A stretch of DNA of 64,000 nucleotides from Myxococcales bacterium (GTDB lineage Bacteria > Myxococcota_A > Polyangia > Polyangiales > JADJMO01). The notes beneath the pieces were generated by a model. That model was given only the letters and a program-made list of their open reading frames with translations, had not been told where the DNA came from and ran no database searches. Location: the NCBI GenBank assembly GCA_016709545.1, contig JADJMO010000006.1, forward strand, positions 434,001-498,000, read 5' to 3'. Shown here piece by piece: positions 31,661 through 39,732 of this stretch. Made by a program: the position numbers and the translations under genes. Each line of letters begins with the position of its first letter. Position 1 is the stretch's first letter.

Positions 31661-34240
31661 TCACTTCACGAGGTCGGTCGCGCTGCGCGGGGCGAGCCGC
31701 GAGTCGTCGGTCGAGCCGGTGGCGATGAAGATGTAGACCACGCCGGTGATCGACTTGAACTTGTCGCCGACCGCGGCCGGGAACGGCGAGGCGCCGAGGT
31801 CGGCGGCGATGAAGCTCGAGACCTGCAGCTTGTTGGTGTCGGTCGCCGAGGTGGCGCAGAGGAACAGCTCGCCCGCCGTGGCGGTGACCGCCTCGACGTT
31901 GTTCACCGTGACCAGCATCGACTGCAGCTGCTTGGCCTTGGGGCCGCCGGTCATGATGTCGGCCGGGAGCACGGTGATCGGCGTGGGCACGGTGGCCGTG
32001 CCGGTCTTGGTGACGGTCGGGCCGCTCAGCTGCTCGAGGCCGCGGAACGTGGCGAACGTGCCGGTGACCTTGACCTCGTCGCCGATGGCGACGGTGGGGA
32101 CCGCGCTGCCGACGAAGACGTAGATGCCGGCCCAGGTGGTCGCCGTCGTGTCCTGCACGACGAACGCGTGGTTGGTGCCCGCGGTCTTCACCGCGGTGAC
32201 GACGACCTTCTCGATGGTCACCGACGCGCCGCTCGCGGGGCGCTTGGCCGAGGCCGGGTCACGGATCTCGGGGATGGTGAGCGTGGTGGGCGGCGGGGGC
32301 GGCGGGGGGCCGACGAGCGGGCACGCGTCGCTGCCGTCGGCCTTCTTGCACGGCGTCGGATCGCAGACGTCGCCCTTGCCGTCGCCGTTCGCGTCGTCCT
32401 GCGCCGTCGTGTTGTCGAACGGCGGGTTGTAGACCTTGGGGCAGTTGTCCTTGTCGTTCGGCACGCCGTCGCCGTCGTCGTCGCCCGCGACGGGCTTGCC
32501 GGTGACCGCGGGGATGGTGCCGCCGCCGGTTGCGCGGCGGGTGATGGCCTCGTGCCCGAACGAGCACCGATCGAGCTCCGGGGTCTCCTCGCAGCGGAAG
32601 AGCGGGAACAGCTGGTAGGCGTAGCAGTAGCCCGCTGGTGTCGCGCCCGTGCACTTGGTGTCGGCCGTCTTGGCCGCGTCGAGGGCGCTCTTGATGGTGG
32701 CGATGTCCTCGACACCCTTCGCGCAGACGTTCTTGGCCGCGCCGCACACGCCGGTCTTGCCGTCGGGCGAGATGCCGTCGGGGACCGCGGTGCAGGTGCC
32801 GCCGCCGAGGACGGCGCCGGTCGTGGCCTCCGGGTCGCCGTAGAGGGCCTTGCCGGCCACGGTGACCAGGCGAATCTCCTTGGCCTTGGCCTCGAGGAGC
32901 GCGCGGTAGGGCTTGGTGCGGTCGCCCGCGACGACCATGAGGTCGGCCCAGTAGCCCTTCTCGATCTTGCCGACCTGGTCGCCGAGGTTCATCGCCGCGG
33001 CGGCGTTGGTGGTGGACATCTCGACGATGTCACGGTCGGTGAAGGTGTTGTCGTAGTAGGTGCGGTTGAGGCTCGCCGCGCACTGCATCTCGCCGATCGG
33101 GTTCATGCTGCCCGACGGGGTCCAGTCGACGCCGAGCGCGATGGTGATGCCGAGGCGCTTGGCGGTGGTGACGCTCGCGGTGGCGCCGTACAGATCGATG
33201 TTGCTGCGCGGCGACCAGATCAGCTTGGCCTTGTTCTTGGCCATGTACTGGAGCTGCGCCGACGAGCACGCGGTGCAGTGGATGACGCCGGTCTTCTCGC
33301 CGACGATGTTCTGCTTGACCGCCTCGTCGAACTCGGCGCGCGCGTTGGCGTCGATGCCCTCGCCGATGTGCGGGAGGAACGCCTTGTAGTCGGCGGCCTT
33401 CATGCGGGAGACGATCGGCGTGAGGTGGGTCGTGGTGGCGGCGACGTCGACCGCGCCGTCGGCGTCCTTGACCACGATGGTGTCGATGTCGGGATCGACG
33501 AACGCGCCGGTCAGGCCCGAGAGCGCGGCGTTCGAGCTGTCGAAGTTGCGCAGCCACCCGCCGATGCCGGTGTCGGTGAGCAGCGCGCCGGCCGTGCCCG
33601 ACATGCCCGTGCCGCCCGCGAACGCGATGCGCATCTCGGCGTAGCGCTGCACGAGGATCTGGTTCGCCTTGTTGGTCGTGCCGAACGGCTTGTGGGGGAT
33701 CTTGAAGTCGTCGTAGAGCCGCTCGTGGTTGCGCCACGTGTTGCGGTTGTCGTAGTGCTTCGGGTGCTGGAAGACCGGCATGTGGTTGTAGTCCGCATGC
33801 TGGTGGGGATCGATGATGCCCGGGTAGATCACGCCGTTGGCGCACACCACCTGCGCGCCGGCCGCCTCGGGCGCCGTGCTGCAGTCCTCGCCCGCGCAGA
33901 CGATCTTGCCCGTCTCGCTCGAGAACAGCACCTCACCGTCGCAGGTGACGGTGGAGGGCGACACGACGGTGCCCTTGAGGCGCACGAACTTGGTCGTGCC
34001 GGCGTCGGCGGTGCACGGCTTGAACGTCGCGGGACACGTCTCGGTGGGCGGGGGCAGCGGCGTATCGGTGCCCGTGTCGGTGCCCGTGTCGCTGCTGTCC
34101 GTCGGCGCGTCGGTGACGTCGCTCGTCGACGAATCCTTCACGCCGGTGTCGGGCTGGGCTTCCGTGCCGTCGTCCGAGCAACCGGCCGACGAGGCCAGCG
34201 GGACGAGGGCGAGGAGCGCGAGGGGTAGGTACTTTCTCAT
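31661..34240 (-). CDS. Secreted amidohydrolase lipoprotein with TSP3-like and OB-fold-like C-terminus
   Basis: About 859 aa. The signal peptide ends in lipobox SSAGC (Cys21), followed by an Asp/Thr/Ser linker. The amidohydrolase domain has the metal motif DPHQHAD (His146, His148) and further site residues in TGVIHCTACSSAQ, SPRSNIDLYG and ALGVDWTPSGS. The TTNAAAAMNLGDQVGKIEKG segment is typical of imidazolonepropionase/cytosine-deaminase-like members. A calcium-binding thrombospondin type 3-like segment follows (DDDGDGVPNDKDNCP), then a Pro-rich spacer and a strand-rich OB-fold-like domain (FVVQDTTATTWAGIYVF, IGDEVKVTG). It is probably a cell-surface hydrolase of unknown substrate. The internal ATG at 34240 gives the proper signal peptide. 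Confidence 0.85.
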   Translation of the reverse strand: MRKYLPLALLALVPLASSAGCSDDGTEAQPDTGVKDSSTSDVTDAPTDSSDTGTDTGTDTPLPPPTETCPATFKPCTADAGTTKFVRLKGTVVSPSTVTCDGEVLFSSETGKIVCAGEDCSTAPEAAGAQVVCANGVIYPGIIDPHQHADYNHMPVFQHPKHYDNRNTWRNHERLYDDFKIPHKPFGTTNKANQILVQRYAEMRIAFAGGTGMSGTAGALLTDTGIGGWLRNFDSSNAALSGLTGAFVDPDIDTIVVKDADGAVDVAATTTHLTPIVSRMKAADYKAFLPHIGEGIDANARAEFDEAVKQNIVGEKTGVIHCTACSSAQLQYMAKNKAKLIWSPRSNIDLYGATASVTTAKRLGITIALGVDWTPSGSMNPIGEMQCAASLNRTYYDNTFTDRDIVEMSTTNAAAAMNLGDQVGKIEKGYWADLMVVAGDRTKPYRALLEAKAKEIRLVTVAGKALYGDPEATTGAVLGGGTCTAVPDGISPDGKTGVCGAAKNVCAKGVEDIATIKSALDAAKTADTKCTGATPAGYCYAYQLFPLFRCEETPELDRCSFGHEAITRRATGGGTIPAVTGKPVAGDDDGDGVPNDKDNCPKVYNPPFDNTTAQDDANGDGKGDVCDPTPCKKADGSDACPLVGPPPPPPPTTLTIPEIRDPASAKRPASGASVTIEKVVVTAVKTAGTNHAFVVQDTTATTWAGIYVFVGSAVPTVAIGDEVKVTGTFATFRGLEQLSGPTVTKTGTATVPTPITVLPADIMTGGPKAKQLQSMLVTVNNVEAVTATAGELFLCATSATDTNKLQVSSFIAADLGASPFPAAVGDKFKSITGVVYIFIATGSTDDSRLAPRSATDLVK

Positions 34241-34358
34241 GAGGGCGCGGAGTGTAGCGCGTGGCTCTCCACGTGCAGCTCCCACGCATATTTTTCCGGC
34301 CTGTCACGCGCAGCGCACACGACGCGCATCACGTCGCCATCGGCGTTGCGACCCGAGC

Positions 34359-34592
34359 TCAGACGTGGAGGTCAGCCGTGCGCTGGCCGACGTGGACGTG
34401 GGTCACGCCGGACTCGTCGCGGGTCCACACCTGCAGGCCCCGGCTCGTCTGCACGCGCACGAGTCCGTCGTCGTACTCGCGGACCAGCACCCAGGCGCCG
34501 TCGGGCAGCGTCCAGATGCGGTGGAACCCGCGGTCTTCACCGAGGGGGTTCTCGACACACGATTCGAACTGGGCATGGAGGACTACGCTCAC
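34359..34592 (-). CDS. Small hypothetical protein
   Basis: 77 aa from a GTG at 34592, unrecognised. The sequence RGFHRIWTLPDGAWVLVREY...VRVQTSRGLQVWTRDESG is Trp/Val-rich and strand-like, resembling a compact beta domain rather than a random shadow frame, which is why it is listed. There is no clear Shine-Dalgarno and the start is uncertain. It reads leftward toward the upstream side of the amidohydrolase gene (118-bp gap). Confidence 0.4.
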   Translation of the reverse strand: MSVVLHAQFESCVENPLGEDRGFHRIWTLPDGAWVLVREYDDGLVRVQTSRGLQVWTRDESGVTHVHVGQRTADLHV

Positions 34593-34697
34593 GTGTGGAG
34601 GTACGGCCGAATCCGTCAGGTGGTTTAGGCCCCTCGGTCGAGAACACTCGTTCGGTCCTCCGCTCCGGTCGGTCCGGGTGCCCCGAAGGGGTGGTGA

Positions 34698-36830
34698 ATG
34701 GCGGGATTCTGTGTTCGTCTGACGCAGGACATGCCGAACCGCGTGGGGGCCCTCGTGTCGTCTCACCTTGGGAAATTCATCGGCGTCGGGGGGCTCGTGG
34801 TGCTCGGGAGCGGCGGTGGTGCCTGCATCCCCGCCTACGAGAACGTTCGCGCAATTCGTGCGTACGCCCACGAGGACGTGAGCCTCAAGGTGTCGCTCGA
34901 TCGCATCGAGGACATCGCGCGCACGCTCGACCTCGTCGACCGGATCCTCGTCTCCACGGGGTACACGCCCGGCGATCAGTGGGTGCGCCGCATCCCGCTC
35001 ACCGACCCGGACTACCGCCGCATCAAGGACGACATCAAGACCGAGAACCCGTACAAGTTCGGCGAGTTCGAGGTGCCGGTCCTCAAGTGTTACCGGCGCC
35101 ACATCGAGAACGTCCTCGAGGAGTACAAGCCGCCGCCCGAGAAGCCGATGTACCCGTCGATCTTCGACGCGGTCGCCGGGTTCTCGGGGCGCACCCCCGA
35201 TCTCAAGAAGCACTGGGACGCGCACCGCGACGCGAACACTCTGTTCTCCGAAGCGTTCGAGGCCGAGAAGCAGCTCGAGGACGAGCTTGCCGGCCAGCCC
35301 GAGGGCGTGCGCAAGGCGCGGGCGGGAGAGCTCGCCGAGCGCCGCAACAAGCGCATCGCAGCGGAGGGGCAGGTTGCCGGGGCCAAGGCTGCGCTGCAGC
35401 AAGACGCGGCGCTGCTGGCCGCCGACGCCAAGCTGAGCGACCCGCAGAAGAGCCAGATCGCCCGCGACGCGCTCGGCGTGATCTCGGTCGCCTTCCGGGT
35501 CGAGCTCGAGGCGCTGGCGCTGCTGCCCATCGTCGTCATCCAGACCATCCGCGCGCTGCCCGGCGCGCCCAAGGAGCTCGTCACCACGCCCACCCTCAAG
35601 ATGGTGCGGCAGGTCTACCAGCTGCCCTCGTTCCTGTCCGGGCTCAAGGAGCGCTTCATCCGCCAGGTCTCCGTGCTCGAGGCGATGACGGGGGTGCTCG
35701 CCAAGGCGAGCGGCGTAGACCCGGACAAGACCGCGGGCTTCATGCTCCGCGAGTCGGTCGTCGATCAGATCGTGGGCATCACGCTCGACTCGCTGCGCAT
35801 CGACCTCAAGGCGGGCGGCGAGATGTTCATCTTCAGCTCGATCCACACGTCGACCACGCAGACGACCAAGAACGACAACGACGGGACGAGCGAGACCCTC
35901 GACTACACGGGCCGCAAGTTCCAGCCCGACTACCGCGTGAAGCCGATCATCCTCGCGCAGGCGAGCTTCGCCATCGTGCTCGACTGGATCCGGTTGCCGG
36001 GCGTGGCCGCGCTCAACTTCGGCTACGCGACCGACCGCGCGTACCGGTCGGGCGGCACCATCGAGCAGTCCTCCCTGGCGACGCAGCTCGGCATCCGCGG
36101 GTGGGCGAGCGACGTGTTCGACTTCGGCCTCGGGTTCCTCGGCATCCGCTCGAGCGCCAAGATCGCCAAGTTCACGAGCGGCGAGGTGCGCAAGGTGGGC
36201 GCGGTCGACGGCGCGATCAACTCGATCGCGCCGCTGCAGATCGAGATGACCCAGATCGACGTGGGCTACGACGTCCTCTTCGCCGTCGGCGACGCCACCA
36301 TGAAGGCGTACATGGAGGAGCTGGTCGTCGGCGTCCGCTACTACCGCTACGAGCTCCCGCGCATCGTCTACGAGCTCAAGAACACCTCGACGGACCCGAA
36401 GAACAAGTACTTCTCGTTCAACCGCGAGAGCCCGCCGCAGGCCGTCGACGCGCGCTACCTGCTGGCCGGCGTCTCGATGCGGTTCGGGCAGGGCGAAGCG
36501 CCGCTGTTCTCGCCGTGGCTCGACGTCGCCATCTTCGGCGGCGCGGGGCCCACCTCGTTCTACTTCCTCAACGACCAGGCGGGGCCCGACGTCGCGAGCA
36601 ACCGGCAGGAGATCAAGCAGATCGCCCTGTCGTTCAACGGCACGCTCGCGGGCGGCATTCGCTGGCGCTTCCTGCCGCGCGGTAGCCGGCTGCGGCTCGA
36701 CCTGTGCGCCATGTACCGCGCCGACTTCATCTACACCAACATCCACCGCAACTCGGCCGACCTACGCACCGACTACGGCAGCATCGACGTGTTCCACGGC
36801 CCCACGCTCGCCATCCGCGGCGCCCTCTGA
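34698..36830 (+). CDS. Putative cell-envelope protein of unknown function
   Basis: 710 aa, unrecognised. It has a hydrophobic N-terminus (IGVGGLVVLGSGGGACIP) that could be a signal or lipoprotein signal, although the lipobox is poor. A charged coiled-coil-like region follows (about 185-245), then two hydrophobic helices, and a C-terminal half rich in alternating strands with FSPWLDVAIFGGAG and GTLAGGIRWRFLPRGSRLRLDL, resembling an outer-membrane beta-barrel end. Two starts are possible: ATG 34698 (AAGGGGTGG upstream) and ATG 34731 (AGGA upstream). It precedes the CDP-alcohol phosphatidyltransferase gene by 60 bp, possibly co-transcribed. Confidence 0.7.
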   Translation: MAGFCVRLTQDMPNRVGALVSSHLGKFIGVGGLVVLGSGGGACIPAYENVRAIRAYAHEDVSLKVSLDRIEDIARTLDLVDRILVSTGYTPGDQWVRRIPLTDPDYRRIKDDIKTENPYKFGEFEVPVLKCYRRHIENVLEEYKPPPEKPMYPSIFDAVAGFSGRTPDLKKHWDAHRDANTLFSEAFEAEKQLEDELAGQPEGVRKARAGELAERRNKRIAAEGQVAGAKAALQQDAALLAADAKLSDPQKSQIARDALGVISVAFRVELEALALLPIVVIQTIRALPGAPKELVTTPTLKMVRQVYQLPSFLSGLKERFIRQVSVLEAMTGVLAKASGVDPDKTAGFMLRESVVDQIVGITLDSLRIDLKAGGEMFIFSSIHTSTTQTTKNDNDGTSETLDYTGRKFQPDYRVKPIILAQASFAIVLDWIRLPGVAALNFGYATDRAYRSGGTIEQSSLATQLGIRGWASDVFDFGLGFLGIRSSAKIAKFTSGEVRKVGAVDGAINSIAPLQIEMTQIDVGYDVLFAVGDATMKAYMEELVVGVRYYRYELPRIVYELKNTSTDPKNKYFSFNRESPPQAVDARYLLAGVSMRFGQGEAPLFSPWLDVAIFGGAGPTSFYFLNDQAGPDVASNRQEIKQIALSFNGTLAGGIRWRFLPRGSRLRLDLCAMYRADFIYTNIHRNSADLRTDYGSIDVFHGPTLAIRGAL

Positions 36831-36890
36831 TCGGGCGGTCGTCGCGGCCGGCCGTCGCAACGGCGGTGAATCCTTGCTAGGGAGCGCGCC

Positions 36891-37814
36891 GTGAGCTTCG
36901 TCGAGCAGTACCGGAAATCGCTCAAGCCCCTCGACATCGAGGAGCCGATCGACGTCTGGGTCCAGCGCCCCGTCGGGTTCGTCATCGCGAAGCTCGCGTA
37001 CCCGACCCCGCTCACGCCGAACCAGATCACGATCCTCTCGATCATCTTCGGCCTGGTCGCCGGGTTCTTCTACGTGAAGCCGGTGCCGCACCACCTCGTG
37101 TGGGCCGGCCTCTGCGTGTTCCTCTCGGCGGCGTTCGACTGCGCCGACGGCGCGCTGGCCCGCATGCGCAAGAGCTCGAGCGCCCTCGGCCGCATGCTCG
37201 ACGGCGTGGCCGACCTCACCACCACCATCGCCGCCGTGGGTGGCAGCACCTGGGTGATGGCCACGCGGCACACCCAGCCCTGGTGGCACGCCGCGATCGT
37301 GGTCGCGCTCTGCCTGCTCACGGTGTGGACCAACGCCTTCCACTCCGGCGGGTACGACTACTACAAGAGCATGTTCCTCCGCATGACCATCGAGGGGAAC
37401 AAGGAGGGCGAGGACATCGACGTCGCGCTCGCCCGCTACGAGGAGGGCAAGCGCGAGGGCATGAGCTTCGGCGTCCGCTTCGTGTGGTGGATCTACCTGT
37501 TCTACACCAAGGGGCAGATCGACTTCCTGCGCTGGTTCGACCCGTGCGCGCCGCGCAAGCTCGAGAGCCTGCCCGCATGGAACAAGGAGCAGGCCGAGCG
37601 CTACCGCGCGATCCAGCTCCCGTGCATGGCGCTCTGGCGCAACTGGTTCGGGTTCGGCTCGCTGGTGTTCGGCCTCGCGGTGTTCACCGCCATCGACCAG
37701 ATCGCCATCTTCATGATGCTGCGGCTGTTCCTCTACAACGGGATCTTCTTCCTCATCCTCTTGCCGAAGCAGCGCGCCGCGTCGCGCGAGCTGTTCGGCG
37801 AGCCCGCCGCCTAG
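36891..37814 (+). CDS. CDP-alcohol phosphatidyltransferase
   Basis: 307-aa inner-membrane enzyme transferring a phosphatidyl group from CDP-diacylglycerol (or a similar CDP-alcohol) to an alcohol. The signature D-G-x2-A-R...G-x3-D-x3-D is complete: Asp86-Gly87-Ala90-Arg91, Gly100, Asp104 and Asp108. Several transmembrane helices flank it, and a soluble loop of about 80 residues (EGEDIDVALARYEEG...) sits between helices. The acceptor is unknown (inositol-like or glycerol-like). The GTG start has a GGAG Shine-Dalgarno. Its TAG stop shares the CTAG palindrome with convergent rlmH. Confidence 0.9.
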   Translation: MSFVEQYRKSLKPLDIEEPIDVWVQRPVGFVIAKLAYPTPLTPNQITILSIIFGLVAGFFYVKPVPHHLVWAGLCVFLSAAFDCADGALARMRKSSSALGRMLDGVADLTTTIAAVGGSTWVMATRHTQPWWHAAIVVALCLLTVWTNAFHSGGYDYYKSMFLRMTIEGNKEGEDIDVALARYEEGKREGMSFGVRFVWWIYLFYTKGQIDFLRWFDPCAPRKLESLPAWNKEQAERYRAIQLPCMALWRNWFGFGSLVFGLAVFTAIDQIAIFMMLRLFLYNGIFFLILLPKQRAASRELFGEPAA

Positions 37815-38248
37815 TGGTGGTAGGGCTCGCCCTTGCGGATGGTCATCGCGCGGTAGAGCTGCTCGACGAGGACCAGCCGTGCGAGTCGATGCGGCAAGGT
37901 CATGCGGGAGAGCGACAGGCGCTCGTGCGCGCCGCGCGCGATCTCGTCGGGGATGCCGTCGGCGCCGCCGATGACGAACACCAGATCCTGGCCGGCGCTC
38001 GCCTGCGTCTCGATCCACGCGGCGAGCTCCTCGCTCGAGCGTTGCTTGCCGTCGATGGTGAGGGCGACCACCCGCACGCGCTCGCCGATCGCCTTGCGCA
38101 GCGCGCCCGTCACCTTGGGCGTCGGGCCGTCGTCCACCTCGACCGTCTCGGTCTTGGCGTAGTGCCGCAGGCGGTCGAGGTAGTCGGCGACCGCCTCCCG
38201 ATAGTGGGCTTCCTTGAGCTTGCCGACGGCCACGATTCGGATGCGCAC
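37811..38248 (-). CDS. rlmH: 23S rRNA pseudouridine-1915 N3-methyltransferase RlmH
   Basis: 145-aa SPOUT-family methyltransferase that methylates pseudouridine 1915 of 23S rRNA on 70S ribosomes using SAM. The start MRIRIVAVGKLKEAHYREAV, the SAM-knot segment FVIGGADGIPDEI (GGADG at 94-98) and the C-terminal LVLVEQLYRAMTIRKGEPYHH are diagnostic. The length is a little below the ~155 of E. coli. Convergent with the preceding gene through a shared CTAG. Confidence 0.96.
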   Translation of the reverse strand: MRIRIVAVGKLKEAHYREAVADYLDRLRHYAKTETVEVDDGPTPKVTGALRKAIGERVRVVALTIDGKQRSSEELAAWIETQASAGQDLVFVIGGADGIPDEIARGAHERLSLSRMTLPHRLARLVLVEQLYRAMTIRKGEPYHH

Positions 38249-38277
38249 CGGTCCATGATAGGGTCGTTGCTCCGCGG

Positions 38278-39732
38278 ATGACCGGCCTCCTTGCGGCCCT
38301 CGGGCTCGTCGCCCTCAACGGCTTCTTCGTCGCCGCGGAGTTCTCGTTCGTCCGCGTGCGCCCGGCGGGGCTCGAGCGCCTCGCCAAGAAGAACGTGCCG
38401 GGTGCGCACACGGCCGTGCGGATCGCGCGGGAAATCGAGCGCTATCTGTCGGTCTCCCAGATCGGGATCACCCTCGCCTCGCTGGCCCTCGGGTGGATCG
38501 GCGAGCCCGCGTTCGAGCGCGTCGTCGACAACGTGTTCCGGACCTTCACCGGTGGCCGACCGCTCGGGCCGACCAGCCACGCGATCGGGGCGACACTCGC
38601 CTTCGCGACCATCACCTACCTGCACGTCCTCCTCGGCGAGCAGATGCCGAAGATGCTCGCGCTGCACAAGTCGGAGGAGGTCGCCTGCTTCCTCTCGCGG
38701 CCGTTCCGTATCACCTTCCTCCTGCTCTCGCCCGTGCGGTTCGTCATCGAGGGGGCCACGCGGGTCCTGCTGCGCGGCCTGGGTCTCGGGAGCAAGCTGC
38801 CGAGCGAGGGCGAGCTCTCCGAGGAGGAGCTCACCGGCGTCATCGCCGCCACCCTCGCGCACGGTCCACGCGCCGAGGACAAGCGCGAGCTGCTCGAGCG
38901 GGTGGTGCGGTTCGCCTCGCAGAAGGCGCGCAACGTGATGGTGCCCCGCGTGGACATGGCCGCCATCGCCATCAACGCGCGGCCCGACGAGGCGCTCGCG
39001 TACCTGCGTACCCACGAGTACTCGCGCCTCGTGCTCATCGAGCGCGACGACATCGATCGCCCGGTCGGCTACCTCTATGCCAAGGATCTGCTGCTGGACC
39101 CGAAGGCGCTCATGTTGCCCGACATCGCGTCCTTGCGCCGCGACGTGCTGTTCGTGCCCGAGGCGTCGTCGCTCATCGACGTGCTCCGCCAGATGCAGCA
39201 GAGCAACACGCTGTTCGCCATCGTGGTCGACGAGTACGGCGGCACTTCGGGGCTCCTCACGATGGAAGACCTGCTCGAGGAGATCGTCGGCGAGATCCGC
39301 GACGAAGCCGACGAGGACGAGGCCCCGCGCGTCCGCGAGGCCCACAACGTGCCAGGCGCCTGGGACGTGGACCCGGACGTGCTGCTCGACGAGCTGCGCG
39401 GCCTCGGCGTCGACCCCGAGGACGGCACCGGCGGCGAGCCGCTCGCGGCGCACGTGGTCAAGCTCCTCGGGCGCATCCCGCGCAAGGGCGATCGCGTGCG
39501 GCTCGGGCCGTTCGACGCGGAGATTCGCGCCATCCGCCGCCGTCGCGTGGTACGGCTCCGCCTCTACCCGCACGCGCCGACCATGCGGCCCGCGCCGGCG
39601 GTGCAGATCACCCAGCTCGACTACGACACGGACGCGGACATGTCTTCGCCGAACATCCAGGGGCCGAGCGGACGGAGCGAGTCCGACCCGGGGGTCGCCT
39701 CGACCGAGACGAAGGAGCGCAAGGTGCCCTGA
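38278..39732 (+). CDS. CNNM/CorC-HlyC family membrane protein (DUF21-CBS-CorC)
   Basis: 484 aa. The N-terminal DUF21/CNNM transmembrane domain (GFFVAAEFSFVRVRPA; SQIGITLASLALGWIGEPA) is followed by a CBS-domain pair (RVDMAAIAINARPDEAL..., DEYGGTSGLLTMEDLLEEIVGEI). A CorC_HlyC transporter-associated domain comes next (WDVDPDVLLDELRGLG...GDRVRLGPFDAEI). Such proteins are linked to Mg2+/Co2+ handling and were historically called hemolysin-related. It is divergent from rlmH with a 29-bp gap. The next gene starts at its stop (TGATG). Confidence 0.93.
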   Translation: MTGLLAALGLVALNGFFVAAEFSFVRVRPAGLERLAKKNVPGAHTAVRIAREIERYLSVSQIGITLASLALGWIGEPAFERVVDNVFRTFTGGRPLGPTSHAIGATLAFATITYLHVLLGEQMPKMLALHKSEEVACFLSRPFRITFLLLSPVRFVIEGATRVLLRGLGLGSKLPSEGELSEEELTGVIAATLAHGPRAEDKRELLERVVRFASQKARNVMVPRVDMAAIAINARPDEALAYLRTHEYSRLVLIERDDIDRPVGYLYAKDLLLDPKALMLPDIASLRRDVLFVPEASSLIDVLRQMQQSNTLFAIVVDEYGGTSGLLTMEDLLEEIVGEIRDEADEDEAPRVREAHNVPGAWDVDPDVLLDELRGLGVDPEDGTGGEPLAAHVVKLLGRIPRKGDRVRLGPFDAEIRAIRRRRVVRLRLYPHAPTMRPAPAVQITQLDYDTDADMSSPNIQGPSGRSESDPGVASTETKERKVP

